Assembly (NCBI GenBank): GCA_016703525.1
Contig: JADJBW010000018.1
Coordinates: 1 to 64,000, forward strand
Source: Actinomycetota bacterium
Lineage (GTDB): Bacteria > Actinomycetota > Acidimicrobiia > Acidimicrobiales > Microtrichaceae
Reading direction: 5' to 3'
Length of the DNA stretch: 64,000 nt
The first letter of the stretch is position 1. Each line of letters starts with the position of its first letter. The notes under the pieces were generated by a model, which did no database searches, was not told the DNA's origin, and saw only the letters and a list, made by a program, of their open reading frames with translations. Made by a program: the position numbers and the translations under genes. Shown one piece after another: positions 51,648-64,000 of the stretch.

Positions 51648-52332
51648 CTAGCCGTGCTCGTCGGCCCCGGGCCCGCTGGGGATCGGGCCGCCGATGGCGA
51701 GCAGTTCCTCGGCCGCCTGGCGAACCTGCCAGTCGCGGTCGTGGGTCAGCCGTTCCAGCTCGGCGTCGACCTCATCGCCGTCGAACGCGACAAGGGCGAG
51801 CACGGCGCGGCGCCGCACAGCGGCCACGTCGGAGCATGCCGCGAGGACCGCGGCTCGGCCGCCCGCGGCGCCGATCGATCCGAGGGCCGCGACCGCCGCC
51901 TCGCGCACCAGGGCATCGCTGTGCGACGTGGCGACGCGTGAGAGCCGCTCGACGACGGCATCGCGGGCGTCGTCGGTGGGATCGGATTCGCCGGCGCAGA
52001 ACGCCGCGACCTCGGCCACCATGTCGTTGTCGTCGTCGAGCGCTCGCAGGACGGCGTCGGCGAAACCGGGTCGCCAGTGTCCGCCGAGGAGCCGTAGCGC
52101 GCGAGCGCGTGTGCGGCGCTGGGTCGGCGAGTGCAGCGCTCAGATCCTCATCGGTCAGCGCTCCGCAGCGAGCGAGCGCGCCGAGGGCCGTCGCCCGCGT
52201 CGCCGGGTCGGGCGACAGGAGGGCAGGTCGTGCATCGCCAGGGTTCGATGTGTGTCCGGCGGTGGCAGCGATCAACCGAAGGGGAGAAGGTGGGTCGAAA
52301 GACCTAGAATTTTCCCCGTGTCGGTTTTTCAC
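51648..52332 (-). CDS. HEAT-repeat protein (one frame break)
   Basis: Reconstructed about 229 residues. Repeated helical units such as D-P-A-T-R-A-T-A-L-G-A-L-A-R, R-E-A-A-V-A-A-L-G-S-I-G and D-W-Q-V-R-Q-A-A-E-E-L-L are HEAT/PBS-lyase-like repeats, implying a protein-binding solenoid. The frame breaks near 52107: the N-terminal part reads to P-H-T-R-S-R-A, and the continuation L-R-L-L-G-G-H-W-R-P-G-F-A-D is in another frame, restored by adding CG to a CGCGCG run. Start uncertain (GTG 52332 or a TTG at about 52275). Partner unknown. Confidence 0.6.
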
Positions 52333-52385
52333 GACACGAGCGTAGACTTCGAAACCTCACTTGACGGCACGAGGAGGCGGCGGCC

Positions 52386-52882
<497 letters not shown>

Positions 52883-52934
52883 GGCGTCATCGCTGATCGG
52901 GACGCACCCGATCCAGTCCAGAACGTGCCAAGGA

Positions 52935-52962
52935 AGGCGGATGCCGACGGGCGTCCGCCTTT
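52935..52962. terminator. Hairpin between convergent genes
   Basis: AAGGCGGA (52935-52942) pairs with TCCGCCTT (52955-52962), and GCC/GGC continue inside the loop. TTT lies at its 3' end. It sits between the Pro/Ala-rich protein gene and the convergent membrane protein gene and is a good bidirectional terminator. The rest of the 52883-53000 gap shows nothing else. Confidence 0.75.
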
Positions 52963-53000
52963 GGCGCGCCTGAAGGGAATCCCACGTGGATGGTGCGCCG

Positions 53001-53312
53001 TCAGCCGAGAAACAGGCTGAGTACGAAGATCGCGCCGCCGATGACCACCGCGAGCGTTGCTCCGAGACCGGCCATGATCACAAGGAGTCCGATGACCGCA
53101 CGGCCCCGTTCCCACCACCGAATGGCGACGGGGCCTGCGTCGGGTCGCTGAAGTGACCCTTGGGTGACCGGCCGGGCAACGCTGCGTGCGGCCGATACGG
53201 TGGGCGCTTCGTTGTCCGACGCTGCGATGGGATCATGGCCGAACAGCACGAATCGAACGTAGAAGGTGCCGGCGCCGAGCAGCGCGAATCCGATGAACAA
53301 CGTCCAGCCCAT
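53001..53312 (-). CDS. Small two-span membrane protein
   Basis: 103 residues: an N-terminal hydrophobic helix (W-T-L-F-I-G-F-A-L-L-G-A-G-T-F-Y), a polar middle of about 45 residues and a C-terminal hydrophobic hairpin (V-I-G-L-L-V-I-M-A-G-L-G and V-I-G-G-A-I-F-V-L-S-L-F-L-G). No family recognised. Its ATG (53312) is only six bases from the divergent ATG at 53319, so at least one of the two genes must be leaderless or start elsewhere. Confidence 0.6.
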   Translation of the reverse strand: MGWTLFIGFALLGAGTFYVRFVLFGHDPIAASDNEAPTVSAARSVARPVTQGSLQRPDAGPVAIRWWERGRAVIGLLVIMAGLGATLAVVIGGAIFVLSLFLG

Positions 53313-53318
53313 GACCCG

Positions 53319-54394
53319 ATGAGCGTATCCGCCGTGGACGTCGTGGCGGCAGACGGTCGGCCGGCCCGGCGCCGTCGGCGTTTCGTGCTGTGGGGCGTGT
53401 GCGGCGTGCTCGTCGTCGCGCTCGCGGCGGCGTTCATCGTCCCGTTGCCGTACTACGTCGACGCTCCGGGGCAGGTCACCGGAACCGAGCCGCGGATCTC
53501 GGTGTCGGGCCGCCAGTCGTTCGCGACACCCGGTCGGGTGATGTTCACCACCGTCAGCCAGCAGCAGGCGACGGCGGCCCTGCTGGTTCGGTCGTGGCTG
53601 GACGACACGATCGACACGATCCCCGACGAGGTTGCGGTGCCCTCGGGGAACCGCACGAAGGAACGGGTCTTCGAGCAGCGCATGATGGACCAGTCGAAGG
53701 AGACCGCCGTTCGCGTGGCACTCGATCGGCTGGGAATCGACTACGAGGCGTCGGGCGGGGGAGCGTTCATCGCCGCATTCCTGCCCGGGTTCGAGGCGGA
53801 GCACCGCCTGTTCCAGGGCGACGTGATCGTGGCGGTCGACGGCACTGAGGTGCACACCGTCGACGACGTCGCGAACGCGATGAAGGGCCGGGCGGTCGGC
53901 TCGGTTGCCGTGCTCAGGTGCGACACCGGGCCGACGGATCGACCGATGATGTGGAGATCCCGCTCGGTCGAAACCGCGACGACGAAAGCCGCGGCTACCT
54001 CGGCGTCGCCCTCGAGACGGCCAACCCCTCGTTCGACTTCCCCTTCAAGGTGGAACTCGACTCGGGCAATGTGATCGGACCGTCAGCCGGGCTGGCGTGG
54101 ACGTTGGGGATCGTCGATCGGCTGACGCCTGGCGACCTGACCGACGGGCGCCGCGTCGCGGTGACGGGAACGATCGATTCCGCCGGCAATGTCGGTCCGA
54201 TCGGGGGCATCGCGCAGAAGGCCGAGGGGGCGAAACAGGCCGGTGCGACCGTCTTCCTGTATCCGGCGGCGACCCCGAAAGCCGAGGTTGCCCGCGTGCG
54301 CCGGATCGCGAACGGCGATCTCGACCTGCACCCGGTCGCGACGGTGGACGACGCGCTCGAGGTTCTCGGCTTCGACGGCGCCGGGCAGCGCTGA
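53319..54394 (+). CDS. PDZ-Lon (S16) membrane protease, YlbL-like (one frame break)
   Basis: Reconstructed about 358 residues. An Arg-rich start and one membrane helix (F-V-L-W-G-V-C-G-V-L-V-V-A-L-A-A-A-F-I), an extracytoplasmic region, a PDZ domain (L-F-Q-G-D-V-I-V-A-V-D-G) and a Lon-type proteolytic domain with catalytic Ser in G-P-S-A-G-L-A and Lys in G-G-I-A-Q-K-A-E-G-A-K. The frame breaks near 53918: the N-terminal part reads V-A-V-L-R-C-D, and the continuation V-R-H-R-A-D-G-S-T-D-D-V is in the next frame, as if one G is missing. Catalytic residues are intact; probably envelope proteolysis. Confidence 0.82.
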
Positions 54395-54461
54395 TCGCCG
54401 CCGATCCGGCGATCCTGGGGGGATACGCCATCGCTTGGTGTGCGACTTCTAGCATCGGGAC

Positions 54462-57233
<2,772 letters not shown>

Positions 57234-57275
57234 CGGCGACCGGGGGCTCACGCTTCCTCCGCGTAGAGTGCGGAG

Positions 57276-60206
57276 GTGAGTCCGTCTCAAGGTGTGGTGA
57301 GCGCTCGCCGCTCGGGCCGATCGCGCACGATCGGTGTGGTCGTAGCGATCGTGGTCGTCGTGCTCGTGCTGTCGGCCCGCTCGATCGCGTCGATGGTGAC
57401 CGATCTGTGGTGGTTCCGTTCGCTCGGGCAGAGCGATGTCTGGGTGACGCGCCAGGTGGTGCAGATCGTTCTGGCCGTCGCGTTCTCGCTCGTCTTCTTC
57501 GTGCTGTTGTGGGCGAACATGACGATCGCGGAGCGGCTCGCTCCGGCGGTGCGCCCGCGCGGTCAACGCGACGAACTCGTCGTTCGGTACCGGGAACTCG
57601 TCGACTCTCGTCAGCGGTTCGTCTACGTCGCGGTGTCGGCGCTGTTCGCCGTGATCGCCGGGATGGGCGCGTCCGGGGAATGGCGATCGTGGTTGCTGTT
57701 CCGCCACGGCGGTGAGGTCGGCCAGGTGGATCCGCTCCACCATGTCGACCTGGGGTTCTACCTGTTCAAGCTCCCGTTCCTGTCGTACGTGGTGGGCTGG
57801 CTGTTCGCGGCGATGGTGATCGTGGTCATGGTGGTCGCGGTGGTGCACTACTTGAACGGCGCCCTTCGGATCCCGGGTGTCGGCGGTGTGGTGAGCGGAC
57901 GGGTCAAGGTGCACCTGTCGCTGCTGTTGGCCGGCTTGGCGCTCGTGCGGGGCGCCGACCACTGGCTCGACCGGTATCGGTTGACGTTCTCCGAGCGTGG
58001 GACGGTGACCGGGGCGCTGCACACCGATGTCAACGCGTCGCTGCCGGCGGCCGAACTGCTGACGATCGTGTCGGTGTTCTGCGCCGGCCTCCTCGTGGTC
58101 AACATCCGCCGCCGGGGTTGGGGGCTGCCCATGGTGGCCGTGGGGCTGTGGGCCGTGGTGTCGATCGTTGCGTCGGGCCTCTATCCGGTCGTCGTCCAGC
58201 GGTTCGTGGTGTCACCCGAGCAGTCCAAGCTCGAGCGCCGCTATCTCGAACGCAACATTGCGGCCACCCGCTCATCGTTCGGACTCGCCGATGTCGAGGT
58301 GCACGGGTACGACTACGAGGAGGCGCTGTCGAGCGACGCGGTCGAAGCCAACACGGCGACGTTGCGCAACATTCGCCTCCTCGATCCGGCGGTGGTGACG
58401 CGCAGCTTCAACAGCCTGCAGGCGAAGGCCGGGTACTACGAGTTCTCCGACCTCGACGTCGATCGCTACGACATCGACGGTGCCCTGACACAGGTTCTGA
58501 TCTCGACGCGCGAGCTGAAGCGAGACGCGATTCCTTCCGACACGTGGGAGAGCACGCACCTTCGCTACACCCACGGCGTTGGCGTGGCGATGGCACCGGC
58601 CAACCACGTGGATGCAGACGGCCTGCCGTCGTTCGTCGCTGGAGGCGTGCCCACGCTGGTCGACAAGACGGTGGAGGGCGTCTCGCTCAAGCGTCCGCAG
58701 GTGTACTTCGGCGAAACGGCGTCGTCGGGCCTCGACGACGACTATGCGATCGTCGACACGAACCTGGAGGAACAGGACCACCAGTTCGCGGGCGATGGGG
58801 GTGTTCGCGTCGATGGCACCCTCGGGCGGCTCGCGTTCGCGCTGCGCTTCGGCGACCTCGACCCGCTCATCTCGAACTACGTGACCGACGAGTCGCGGGT
58901 GCTCTATGTCCGCAACGTGCGCGACCGTGTGGAGTCGCTCGCACCGTTCGTGAGCTGGGACGCCGACTCGTACCCCGTGCTCGTGAACGGCGGCATCTCG
59001 TTCGTGATCGACGGATACACGACGGCCGACACGATGCCGTACTCGCAGCGCGTGCTCCCCGAGGTCGACGCCGACTCGGGGCTGTACGGCCAGCAGATCA
59101 ATTACGTCCGCAACTCGGTGAAGGCGGTGGTCGATGCCTACTCGGGCGAGACGCATCTCTACCGAGTCGACGAGTTCTACCCCGACGGACCCGACCCGGT
59201 GATCGCCGCGTATCAGCGTGCATTTCCCACGTTGATCGAGGACGGCAAGCTCCTGCCCGAGGCCCTGCTCGCGCACCTGCGGTATCCCGAGGACTTCTTC
59301 CGAGTCCAGACGCAGATGTGGACGCGGTATCACCTCACCGACCCCGACGCGTTCTACTCGCGTGAGGACGGTTGGTCGGTCGCCGTGCAACCGCCGAGTT
59401 CGATCGATGCCCAGGTCACGAGCGCGCAGACGAACGAGGTCACGCCGTATTACCTGCAGATGCGCTTGCCCGATGAGCGGTCGGACGAGTTCGCGCTGCT
59501 CCGGCCGTTCGTGCCCTACTCCTCGGCAGATCGGTCGCCCCGCAAGCAGCTCACGGCGTTCATGGTGGCGCGAAGCGACCCGGGCCGATACGGGCGCCTC
59601 GAGGTGTTCGAGATGTCGGAGGGACGCTCGAAAGGGGAGCTCGTTGCGAATCGCAACGTGGCCGGCCCGCTCGCCGCACACGAGGCGATGGTGTCGGACA
59701 CGAAGAGCCGGTTCACCGAGCAGCTCACTCTTTTGAACGGCCGCGGCGGAGGGTCGCGTGCGACGCTCGGGAACATGGTCATGGTGCCCGTGGGGAGGAG
59801 CCTGCTCTACGTGCGGCCGGTCTACGTCGCCGGCGACGCGGAGGGCTCGGCGAACCCGTTGCGCCTGGTGGTGGTGTGGGTGAACGGCCAGGTGGCCGTC
59901 GGTGACACGCTCGACGACGCGTTGGCCGACCTGTTCCCCGAAGCGAACCTCGGCCCGGCGGAGGGAACCGCCGATCCGGCCGATCCGGCGGACCCGGCCG
60001 ACCCGGCCGACCCCGACACGCCGACCGCGTCTGGGGCCGACGAGTTGCTCGCGCAGGCGATCGATCTCTTCGACCAGGCGGACGCGGCGCTTCGAGCCGG
60101 CGGCCCCGACAGCCTCGGCGACTACCAGCGGCTGGTGGACGAGGCCGCAGCGAAGGTGCAGTCGGCCTATTCGAGCCTCGCTCCCACGTCCGCACCGGCT
60201 GGGTGA
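57276..60206 (+). CDS. UPF0182 family membrane protein
   Basis: 976 residues. About seven hydrophobic helices in the first 310 residues (including V-T-D-L-W-W-F-R-S-L-G-Q after the first), then a large extracytoplasmic domain with Y-L-E-R-N-I-A-A-T-R, I-R-L-L-D-P and F-S-D-L-D-V-D-R-Y. The C-terminus has P-A-D repeats and a helical tail. This matches the actinobacterial UPF0182 family, whose function is unknown to me. GTG 57276 is preceded by a GGAG. It follows the DivIVA-like gene by 42 bases. Confidence 0.9.
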   Translation: MSPSQGVVSARRSGRSRTIGVVVAIVVVVLVLSARSIASMVTDLWWFRSLGQSDVWVTRQVVQIVLAVAFSLVFFVLLWANMTIAERLAPAVRPRGQRDELVVRYRELVDSRQRFVYVAVSALFAVIAGMGASGEWRSWLLFRHGGEVGQVDPLHHVDLGFYLFKLPFLSYVVGWLFAAMVIVVMVVAVVHYLNGALRIPGVGGVVSGRVKVHLSLLLAGLALVRGADHWLDRYRLTFSERGTVTGALHTDVNASLPAAELLTIVSVFCAGLLVVNIRRRGWGLPMVAVGLWAVVSIVASGLYPVVVQRFVVSPEQSKLERRYLERNIAATRSSFGLADVEVHGYDYEEALSSDAVEANTATLRNIRLLDPAVVTRSFNSLQAKAGYYEFSDLDVDRYDIDGALTQVLISTRELKRDAIPSDTWESTHLRYTHGVGVAMAPANHVDADGLPSFVAGGVPTLVDKTVEGVSLKRPQVYFGETASSGLDDDYAIVDTNLEEQDHQFAGDGGVRVDGTLGRLAFALRFGDLDPLISNYVTDESRVLYVRNVRDRVESLAPFVSWDADSYPVLVNGGISFVIDGYTTADTMPYSQRVLPEVDADSGLYGQQINYVRNSVKAVVDAYSGETHLYRVDEFYPDGPDPVIAAYQRAFPTLIEDGKLLPEALLAHLRYPEDFFRVQTQMWTRYHLTDPDAFYSREDGWSVAVQPPSSIDAQVTSAQTNEVTPYYLQMRLPDERSDEFALLRPFVPYSSADRSPRKQLTAFMVARSDPGRYGRLEVFEMSEGRSKGELVANRNVAGPLAAHEAMVSDTKSRFTEQLTLLNGRGGGSRATLGNMVMVPVGRSLLYVRPVYVAGDAEGSANPLRLVVVWVNGQVAVGDTLDDALADLFPEANLGPAEGTADPADPADPADPADPDTPTASGADELLAQAIDLFDQADAALRAGGPDSLGDYQRLVDEAAAKVQSAYSSLAPTSAPAG

Positions 60207-60258
60207 ACCTCAACGGTGACCCGTGCAGTGGGGTCCGTGCCAACTACCATCCGGCGCC

Positions 60259-60906
60259 GTGACTGCCCTGATGCTGGCCGCCGGGGGATTCCTCGATCCC
60301 AAACAACTCCTGAGCAACGGCGGCTATGCGCTGCTGTTCCTCATCATCTTCGCCGAGTCGGGCCTGCTGGTCGGGTTCTTCCTCCCGGGCGATTCGCTGC
60401 TCTTCACGGCGGGTGCGATCGCGGCGGGTGCGTTCGCCCCGCACCTCGATGTCGATTTCAACGTCGTCGTGCTGTGCGTCGGCTGTTTCCTCGCTGCGGT
60501 CATCGGCGATCAGGTCGGGTATCTGATCGGGGCGAAGGCCGGGCGTCGGCTCTTCAACCGACCCGACTCGCGCCTGTTCAAGAAGGAATACGTCGACAAG
60601 GCCGAAGGGTTCTTCGCGAGGTACGGCGCGAAGGCGATCGTGCTCGCCCGATTCGTGCCGGTAGTGCGGACCTTCGTTCCGACGGTGGCCGGCGTGTCAC
60701 GGATGAACTACCCGCTGTTCCTGCGCTTCAACCTCATCGGGGGGCTGATCTGGGGCGTCGGGGTCACGTTGCTCGGCTACCTGTTCGGCAACATCTCCTA
60801 CGTCAAGGAGAACTTCGAGATCGCGATTCTCGGCGTGGTGGTGCTCAGCCTTGCGCCGATCCTGTTCGAGGTGCTGTCGCACCGTCGTTCTGCTGGTCAG
60901 TCGTAG
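60259..60906 (+). CDS. DedA family membrane protein
   Basis: 215 residues with the DedA (SNARE-associated/VTT) pattern: E-S-G-L-L-V-G-F-F-L-P-G-D-S-L-L, G-A-K-A-G-R-R-L, F-F-A-R-Y-G-A-K-A-I-V-L-A-R-F-V-P-V-V-R and G-V-S-R-M-N-Y. These proteins are implicated in recycling lipid carriers such as undecaprenyl phosphate or in lipid scrambling. GTG 60259 was preferred because it leaves a short N-terminus before the conserved part; ATG 60271 is possible. The following 219 bases (60907-61125) show no gene or clear element. Confidence 0.92.
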   Translation: MTALMLAAGGFLDPKQLLSNGGYALLFLIIFAESGLLVGFFLPGDSLLFTAGAIAAGAFAPHLDVDFNVVVLCVGCFLAAVIGDQVGYLIGAKAGRRLFNRPDSRLFKKEYVDKAEGFFARYGAKAIVLARFVPVVRTFVPTVAGVSRMNYPLFLRFNLIGGLIWGVGVTLLGYLFGNISYVKENFEIAILGVVVLSLAPILFEVLSHRRSAGQS

Positions 60907-61125
60907 CGGTCCGCCCGGTCGACGGGTTGCCGGTGCCCGTGGCGCTCGACGGTTGTGTTGCCGTTGCGTTTGACGCGGTGAATCCGCCTGGGCTGGACTT
61001 GCCCGACGGTTTTCTCTTCGTGGGCCGAATTGCCGCGCCCGATCGAGAGGAGATGGCCAATCGACGTCCGTTGACGCAGTGACTCCGCCCGGATCGCCGT
61101 CACCGACCAGGGAAGGAACCAGCCA

Positions 61126-63411
61126 ATGAGTGGTCTTGTGGCTGCCGAGGGGAGCTACCAGCTCTTCGAACTCGATGGCGCCGCGTGGATGTGGCTCGGG
61201 ATCAGCGGCGGAGTCGCTGTACTCGCGCTGCTCGTCGGCCTCGCCATGATGAAGGGCGTCCTCGCACTTCCGACCGGCACCGAGGAGATGCAGACGATCG
61301 CCGGAGCGGTGCAGGAGGGCGCGATGGCCTACATCCGCCGTCAGTTCCGCACGATCGGAATGATCGTGATCCCGGTGGCGATCATCGTGTTCGCGACGTC
61401 CGACGAGATCAAGCGGCTCGCCGGCGCGACGGTCGACATGAGCAGCAGCCTGTCGTTCGGGGCGTCCGGCGGATTCCGCACGGTCGCGTTCCTGATCGGT
61501 GCGTCGGCGTCCGGCTTCATCGGCTTCCTGGGCATGTGGCTTTCGACCCGGGCCAACCTGCGCACGGCTGCTGCCGCGCAGACCGGTTCGATGAACGCAG
61601 CGATGCAGGTCGCCTTCCGGGCCGGCGGCACGATCGGCCTGTTCACCGCCGGGCTCGGTCTGCTGGGTGCCACGGCGATCATCGTCGTGTTCCGCAACAC
61701 CGCCTCGGTGATCCTCGTCGGCTTCGGATTCGGCGGCTCGCTGCTTGCGCTGTTCCTGCGCGTCGGCGGCGGCATCTTCACCAAGGCCGCCGACGTCGGC
61801 GCCGACCTGGTGGGCAAGGTCGAGGCGGGCATCCCCGAGGACGACCCCCGCAACCCGGCCACCATCGCCGACAACGTGGGCGACAACGTGGGCGACTGCG
61901 CCGGCATGGCGTCCGACCTCTTCGAGAGCTTCGGCGTGACGCTCGTGGCGTCGATCATCCTCGGCGTCTCGGCGTTCAGTTCGGGAGGTCTCGGGCTCAG
62001 CGGTGCGAACGCGGCGAAGGGCCTGATCTTCCCGCTTGCGGTCGTGGCGCTCGGACTTGTGTCGTCGATCGTGTCGATCTACCTGGTCAAGGCCAACGAG
62101 GGTGAGACCGATGCGCTCAAGCCCATCAACCGGGGCCTCAACATCGCCTCGATCCTGGCCCTCATCGGCGCCGCGATCGTGGCGTTCGGCTATGTCGGCA
62201 ACCCCGCCGGGTCGAAGATTTCCAGCCCGAACGTGCGCATGTTCGCCGCCGTGCTGGTGGGCGTGGTGCTCGGCCAGGCGGCCAGCCGCATCACGCAGTA
62301 CTTCACGTCGAGCCAGTTCAAGCCGGTGAGAGACATCGCCGACTCGGGCAAGACCGGCCCGGCCACCGTCGTGCTCTCCGGCATCAGCGCAGGCCTCGAG
62401 TCGGCGGTGTGGGCGGCGGTCGCGATCTGTGTTGCGATCGGCGCCGCGCTGGCGCTCGGCGGCGGCAACTCGCACTTCAGCCTGTACCTCGTCGCGCTCA
62501 CCGGCATCGGCATGTTGTCGACCACGGGCATCGTCGTCGCCGAGGACACGTTCGGCCCGATCGCCGACAACGCGCAGGGCATCGCCGAGATGGCCGGCGT
62601 GTTCGAGGGGCGGACCGAGGAGATCCTCGACGGCCTCGACACGGTCGGCAACACCACCAAGGCGGTCACGAAGGGCTTCGCGATCGGCACGGCGGTCATC
62701 GCAGCGGTCGCGCTCTTCGCTTCGTTCACCGAGACCATCGGCGGCGGCGTGATCAACATCGCCGAGCCGAAGACGTTCATCGGAGCCATCATCGGCGGCG
62801 CAGTCGTGTTCCTCTTCTCGGGCCTCGCGATCGTCGCGGTGAGCCGTACCGCCGGCGTGGTCGTCGAAGAGGTCCGTCGCCAGTTCCGCGAGAAGCCCGG
62901 GATCATGGACTACACCGAGACGCCGGACTACGGCCCGGCCATCGACATCTGCACCAGCGCGGCGCTCGGCGAACTCGCGACGGCCGCCCTGCTCGCCGTG
63001 CTCCCGCCGGTGGTGGTGGGCTTCGGCATCGGCAAGTTCGCGCTCGGCGCGTACCTGGTGGCCGCGATCGTGGTCGGCATGCTGATGGCGAACTACCTGT
63101 CGAACGCCGGCGGGGCGTGGGACAACGCCAAGAAGTTCGTCGAGGAAGGCAACCACGGCGGCAAGGGTTCCGAGGTGCACAAGGCGGTCGTGATCGGCGA
63201 CACCGTCGGCGATCCGTTCAAGGACACCGCCGGCCCGGCGATCAACCCGCTGATCAAGGTGATGAACCTGGTCGCGCTGCTGATCCTGCCCGCGATCCTC
63301 AAGCTCGAGGACGACGGCATCCGCTACGTCATCGCCGGCGCGGCGCTGGTGGTAATCCTCGGTTCGGTCATGTTCTCGAAGCGGGCCGGCCAGGGCCTCA
63401 AGACGGCGTGA
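61126..63411 (+). CDS. hppA: Membrane-bound proton-translocating pyrophosphatase, K+-independent type
   Basis: 761 residues, about sixteen hydrophobic helices. It hydrolyses PPi and pumps H+. The active-site motifs D-N-V-G-D-N-V-G-D (about residue 249) and the C-terminal I-G-D-T-V-G-D-P-F-K-D-T are intact. Lys512 in G-N-T-T-K-A is the residue that, in the family literature, marks K+-independent enzymes (Ala in K+-dependent ones). ATG 61126 has GGGAAGGAA upstream. The stop overlaps the next gene by one base (TGATG). It would recover energy from the PPi released by biosynthesis. Confidence 0.95.
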   Translation: MSGLVAAEGSYQLFELDGAAWMWLGISGGVAVLALLVGLAMMKGVLALPTGTEEMQTIAGAVQEGAMAYIRRQFRTIGMIVIPVAIIVFATSDEIKRLAGATVDMSSSLSFGASGGFRTVAFLIGASASGFIGFLGMWLSTRANLRTAAAAQTGSMNAAMQVAFRAGGTIGLFTAGLGLLGATAIIVVFRNTASVILVGFGFGGSLLALFLRVGGGIFTKAADVGADLVGKVEAGIPEDDPRNPATIADNVGDNVGDCAGMASDLFESFGVTLVASIILGVSAFSSGGLGLSGANAAKGLIFPLAVVALGLVSSIVSIYLVKANEGETDALKPINRGLNIASILALIGAAIVAFGYVGNPAGSKISSPNVRMFAAVLVGVVLGQAASRITQYFTSSQFKPVRDIADSGKTGPATVVLSGISAGLESAVWAAVAICVAIGAALALGGGNSHFSLYLVALTGIGMLSTTGIVVAEDTFGPIADNAQGIAEMAGVFEGRTEEILDGLDTVGNTTKAVTKGFAIGTAVIAAVALFASFTETIGGGVINIAEPKTFIGAIIGGAVVFLFSGLAIVAVSRTAGVVVEEVRRQFREKPGIMDYTETPDYGPAIDICTSAALGELATAALLAVLPPVVVGFGIGKFALGAYLVAAIVVGMLMANYLSNAGGAWDNAKKFVEEGNHGGKGSEVHKAVVIGDTVGDPFKDTAGPAINPLIKVMNLVALLILPAILKLEDDGIRYVIAGAALVVILGSVMFSKRAGQGLKTA

Positions 63412-64000
63412 TGTCGGCGGTGCCCGCCGGCACGGACGGCCCGGTTCGGGTCGATCGTGTCGGCGCGGTCACCGTCGTGACCATCGATCGACCGGCGGCC
63501 CGCAACGCCGTCGACGGTCCAACGGCCGCCGCGCTGCACGACGCGTTCGTGGCGTTCGATGCCGACGCCGACTCGTCGGTCGCCGTGCTGTCGGGTGCCG
63601 CCGGAACGTTCTGCGCCGGAGCCGACTTGAAGGCGATCGGTTCCGAGCGCGCCAACCCGGTGCACATCGCCGCCGGCACGCCTGGACCGATGGGCCCGAC
63701 GCGGCTCAACCTGTCGAAGCCGGTGATCGCGGCGGTCGAGGGGTACGCGGTCGCCGGTGGGCTGGAGCTCGCCGTGTGGTGCGACCTGCGCGTCGTCGCC
63801 GAGGACGCCGTGTTCGGCGTGTTCTGTCGCCGTTGGGGCGTGCCGTTGATTGACGGCGGCACGGTGCGACTGCCGCGCCTGGTGGGCGCGTCGGTCGCGA
63901 TGGACCTGATCCTGACCGGTCGGCCGGTCGACGCCGCCGAGGCGCTGCGCATCGGGCTCGCCAACAGGGTCTGCGCTCCGGGACGCGCCCTGGCGACGGC
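63411..64000 (+). CDS. Enoyl-CoA hydratase/isomerase (crotonase) family protein, 3' end outside the window
   Basis: The visible 196 residues show the crotonase fold: I-D-R-P-A-A-R-N-A-V, the oxyanion-hole segment F-C-A-G-A-D-L-K, and E-G-Y-A-V-A-G-G-L-E-L-A with the second oxyanion glycine. The catalytic Glu region reads W-G-V-P-L-I-D-G-G-T, which differs from the usual E-x-G pattern of hydratases, so isomerase or another activity is possible. It starts at ATG 63411 inside the hppA stop. No stop is seen before 64000. Confidence 0.88.
   Translation, partial: MSAVPAGTDGPVRVDRVGAVTVVTIDRPAARNAVDGPTAAALHDAFVAFDADADSSVAVLSGAAGTFCAGADLKAIGSERANPVHIAAGTPGPMGPTRLNLSKPVIAAVEGYAVAGGLELAVWCDLRVVAEDAVFGVFCRRWGVPLIDGGTVRLPRLVGASVAMDLILTGRPVDAAEALRIGLANRVCAPGRALAT

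Noticed and set aside
60907..61125. Small gene between dedA and hppA
   Set aside because: Short frames exist on both strands, but none has a ribosome site, codon pattern or family resemblance that I can defend.
60697..63180. Very long open frame (827 codons) on the minus strand
   Set aside because: It is antisense to hppA and part of the DedA gene. Its His/Asp/Arg/Glu-rich composition is the usual shadow of a high-GC membrane-protein gene.

Overview
The window is 64 kb of very GC-rich, gene-dense chromosome. Two WhiB-like iron-sulfur regulators, a SenX3/RegX3-PhoU-Ppk1 phosphate block, an actinobacterial Fpg/Nei glycosylase, a UPF0182 membrane protein and a DivIVA-domain protein point to an actinobacterium. 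An MreB, a K+-independent membrane pyrophosphatase and a three-subunit succinate dehydrogenase make class Acidimicrobiia (Ilumatobacter-like) my best guess. That placement is inference from gene content, not a database result. No rRNA, tRNA, CRISPR array or intact mobile element was seen. No gene-free stretch exceeds about 300 bases.

Layout. 1-5.6 kb: on the minus strand, a partial serine-recombinase-like gene, then a tightly coupled operon (read right to left) of a secreted FN3/propeller protein, a lipoprotein, a CDP-alcohol phosphotransferase, a TagD-like cytidylyltransferase and an Fpg/Nei glycosylase. 5.9-13.8 kb: an envelope polysaccharide locus with a DUF1972-type glycosyltransferase, a priming sugar transferase, a Wzz/BY-kinase-like protein without a P-loop, a fused Wzx-Wzy protein, a GT4 glycosyltransferase and an SCP2-like protein. 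13.9-24.7 kb: an AttH/CrtC-like protein, a lipoprotein, sdhCAB, a histidine phosphatase coupled to a GH2 protein lacking both catalytic glutamates, a PGRS-like Gly-rich lipoprotein and an L,D-transpeptidase. 24.9-30.8 kb: a MoxR ATPase - ABC exporter - VWA protein block. 30.9-34.5 kb: whiB2-like gene, 5-FTHF cyclo-ligase, tatA, a second wbl and an HtrA protease. 34.5-39.8 kb: Nudix/ppk1 diverging from phoU-senX3-regX3, with a PHO-box-like direct repeat in front of phoU. 39.9-46.7 kb: MFS protein, DUF2342-type metalloprotease, atypical SDR, a protease-dead HtrA-like protein, moaE, a tiny membrane protein and mreB. 46.8-51.6 kb: a complete branched-chain amino acid type ABC operon (livGFHMK order). 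51.6-64 kb: a HEAT-repeat protein, a small Pro/Ala-rich protein, a small membrane protein, a PDZ-Lon (S16) protease, a giant DivIVA-like protein ending in a phage-head-like Cys motif, UPF0182, DedA, hppA and the start of an enoyl-CoA hydratase.

Many operons are translationally coupled through ATGA, GTGA or TGATG overlaps. About eight to ten genes carry a single small frame break at a G/C homopolymer or CG run, where the family-consistent protein continues in another frame. The breaks hit genes such as mreB and htrA, so most are probably sequence or assembly errors rather than real pseudogenes. I annotate the reconstructed spans and note each break.

The most striking observations are the Wzx-Wzy fusion, the giant DivIVA protein with a phage minor-head-like H-x2-C-x-C tail and a GCCGAC hexanucleotide array, and a cluster of apparently dead enzymes (GH2, BY-kinase-like, HtrA-like, SDR).
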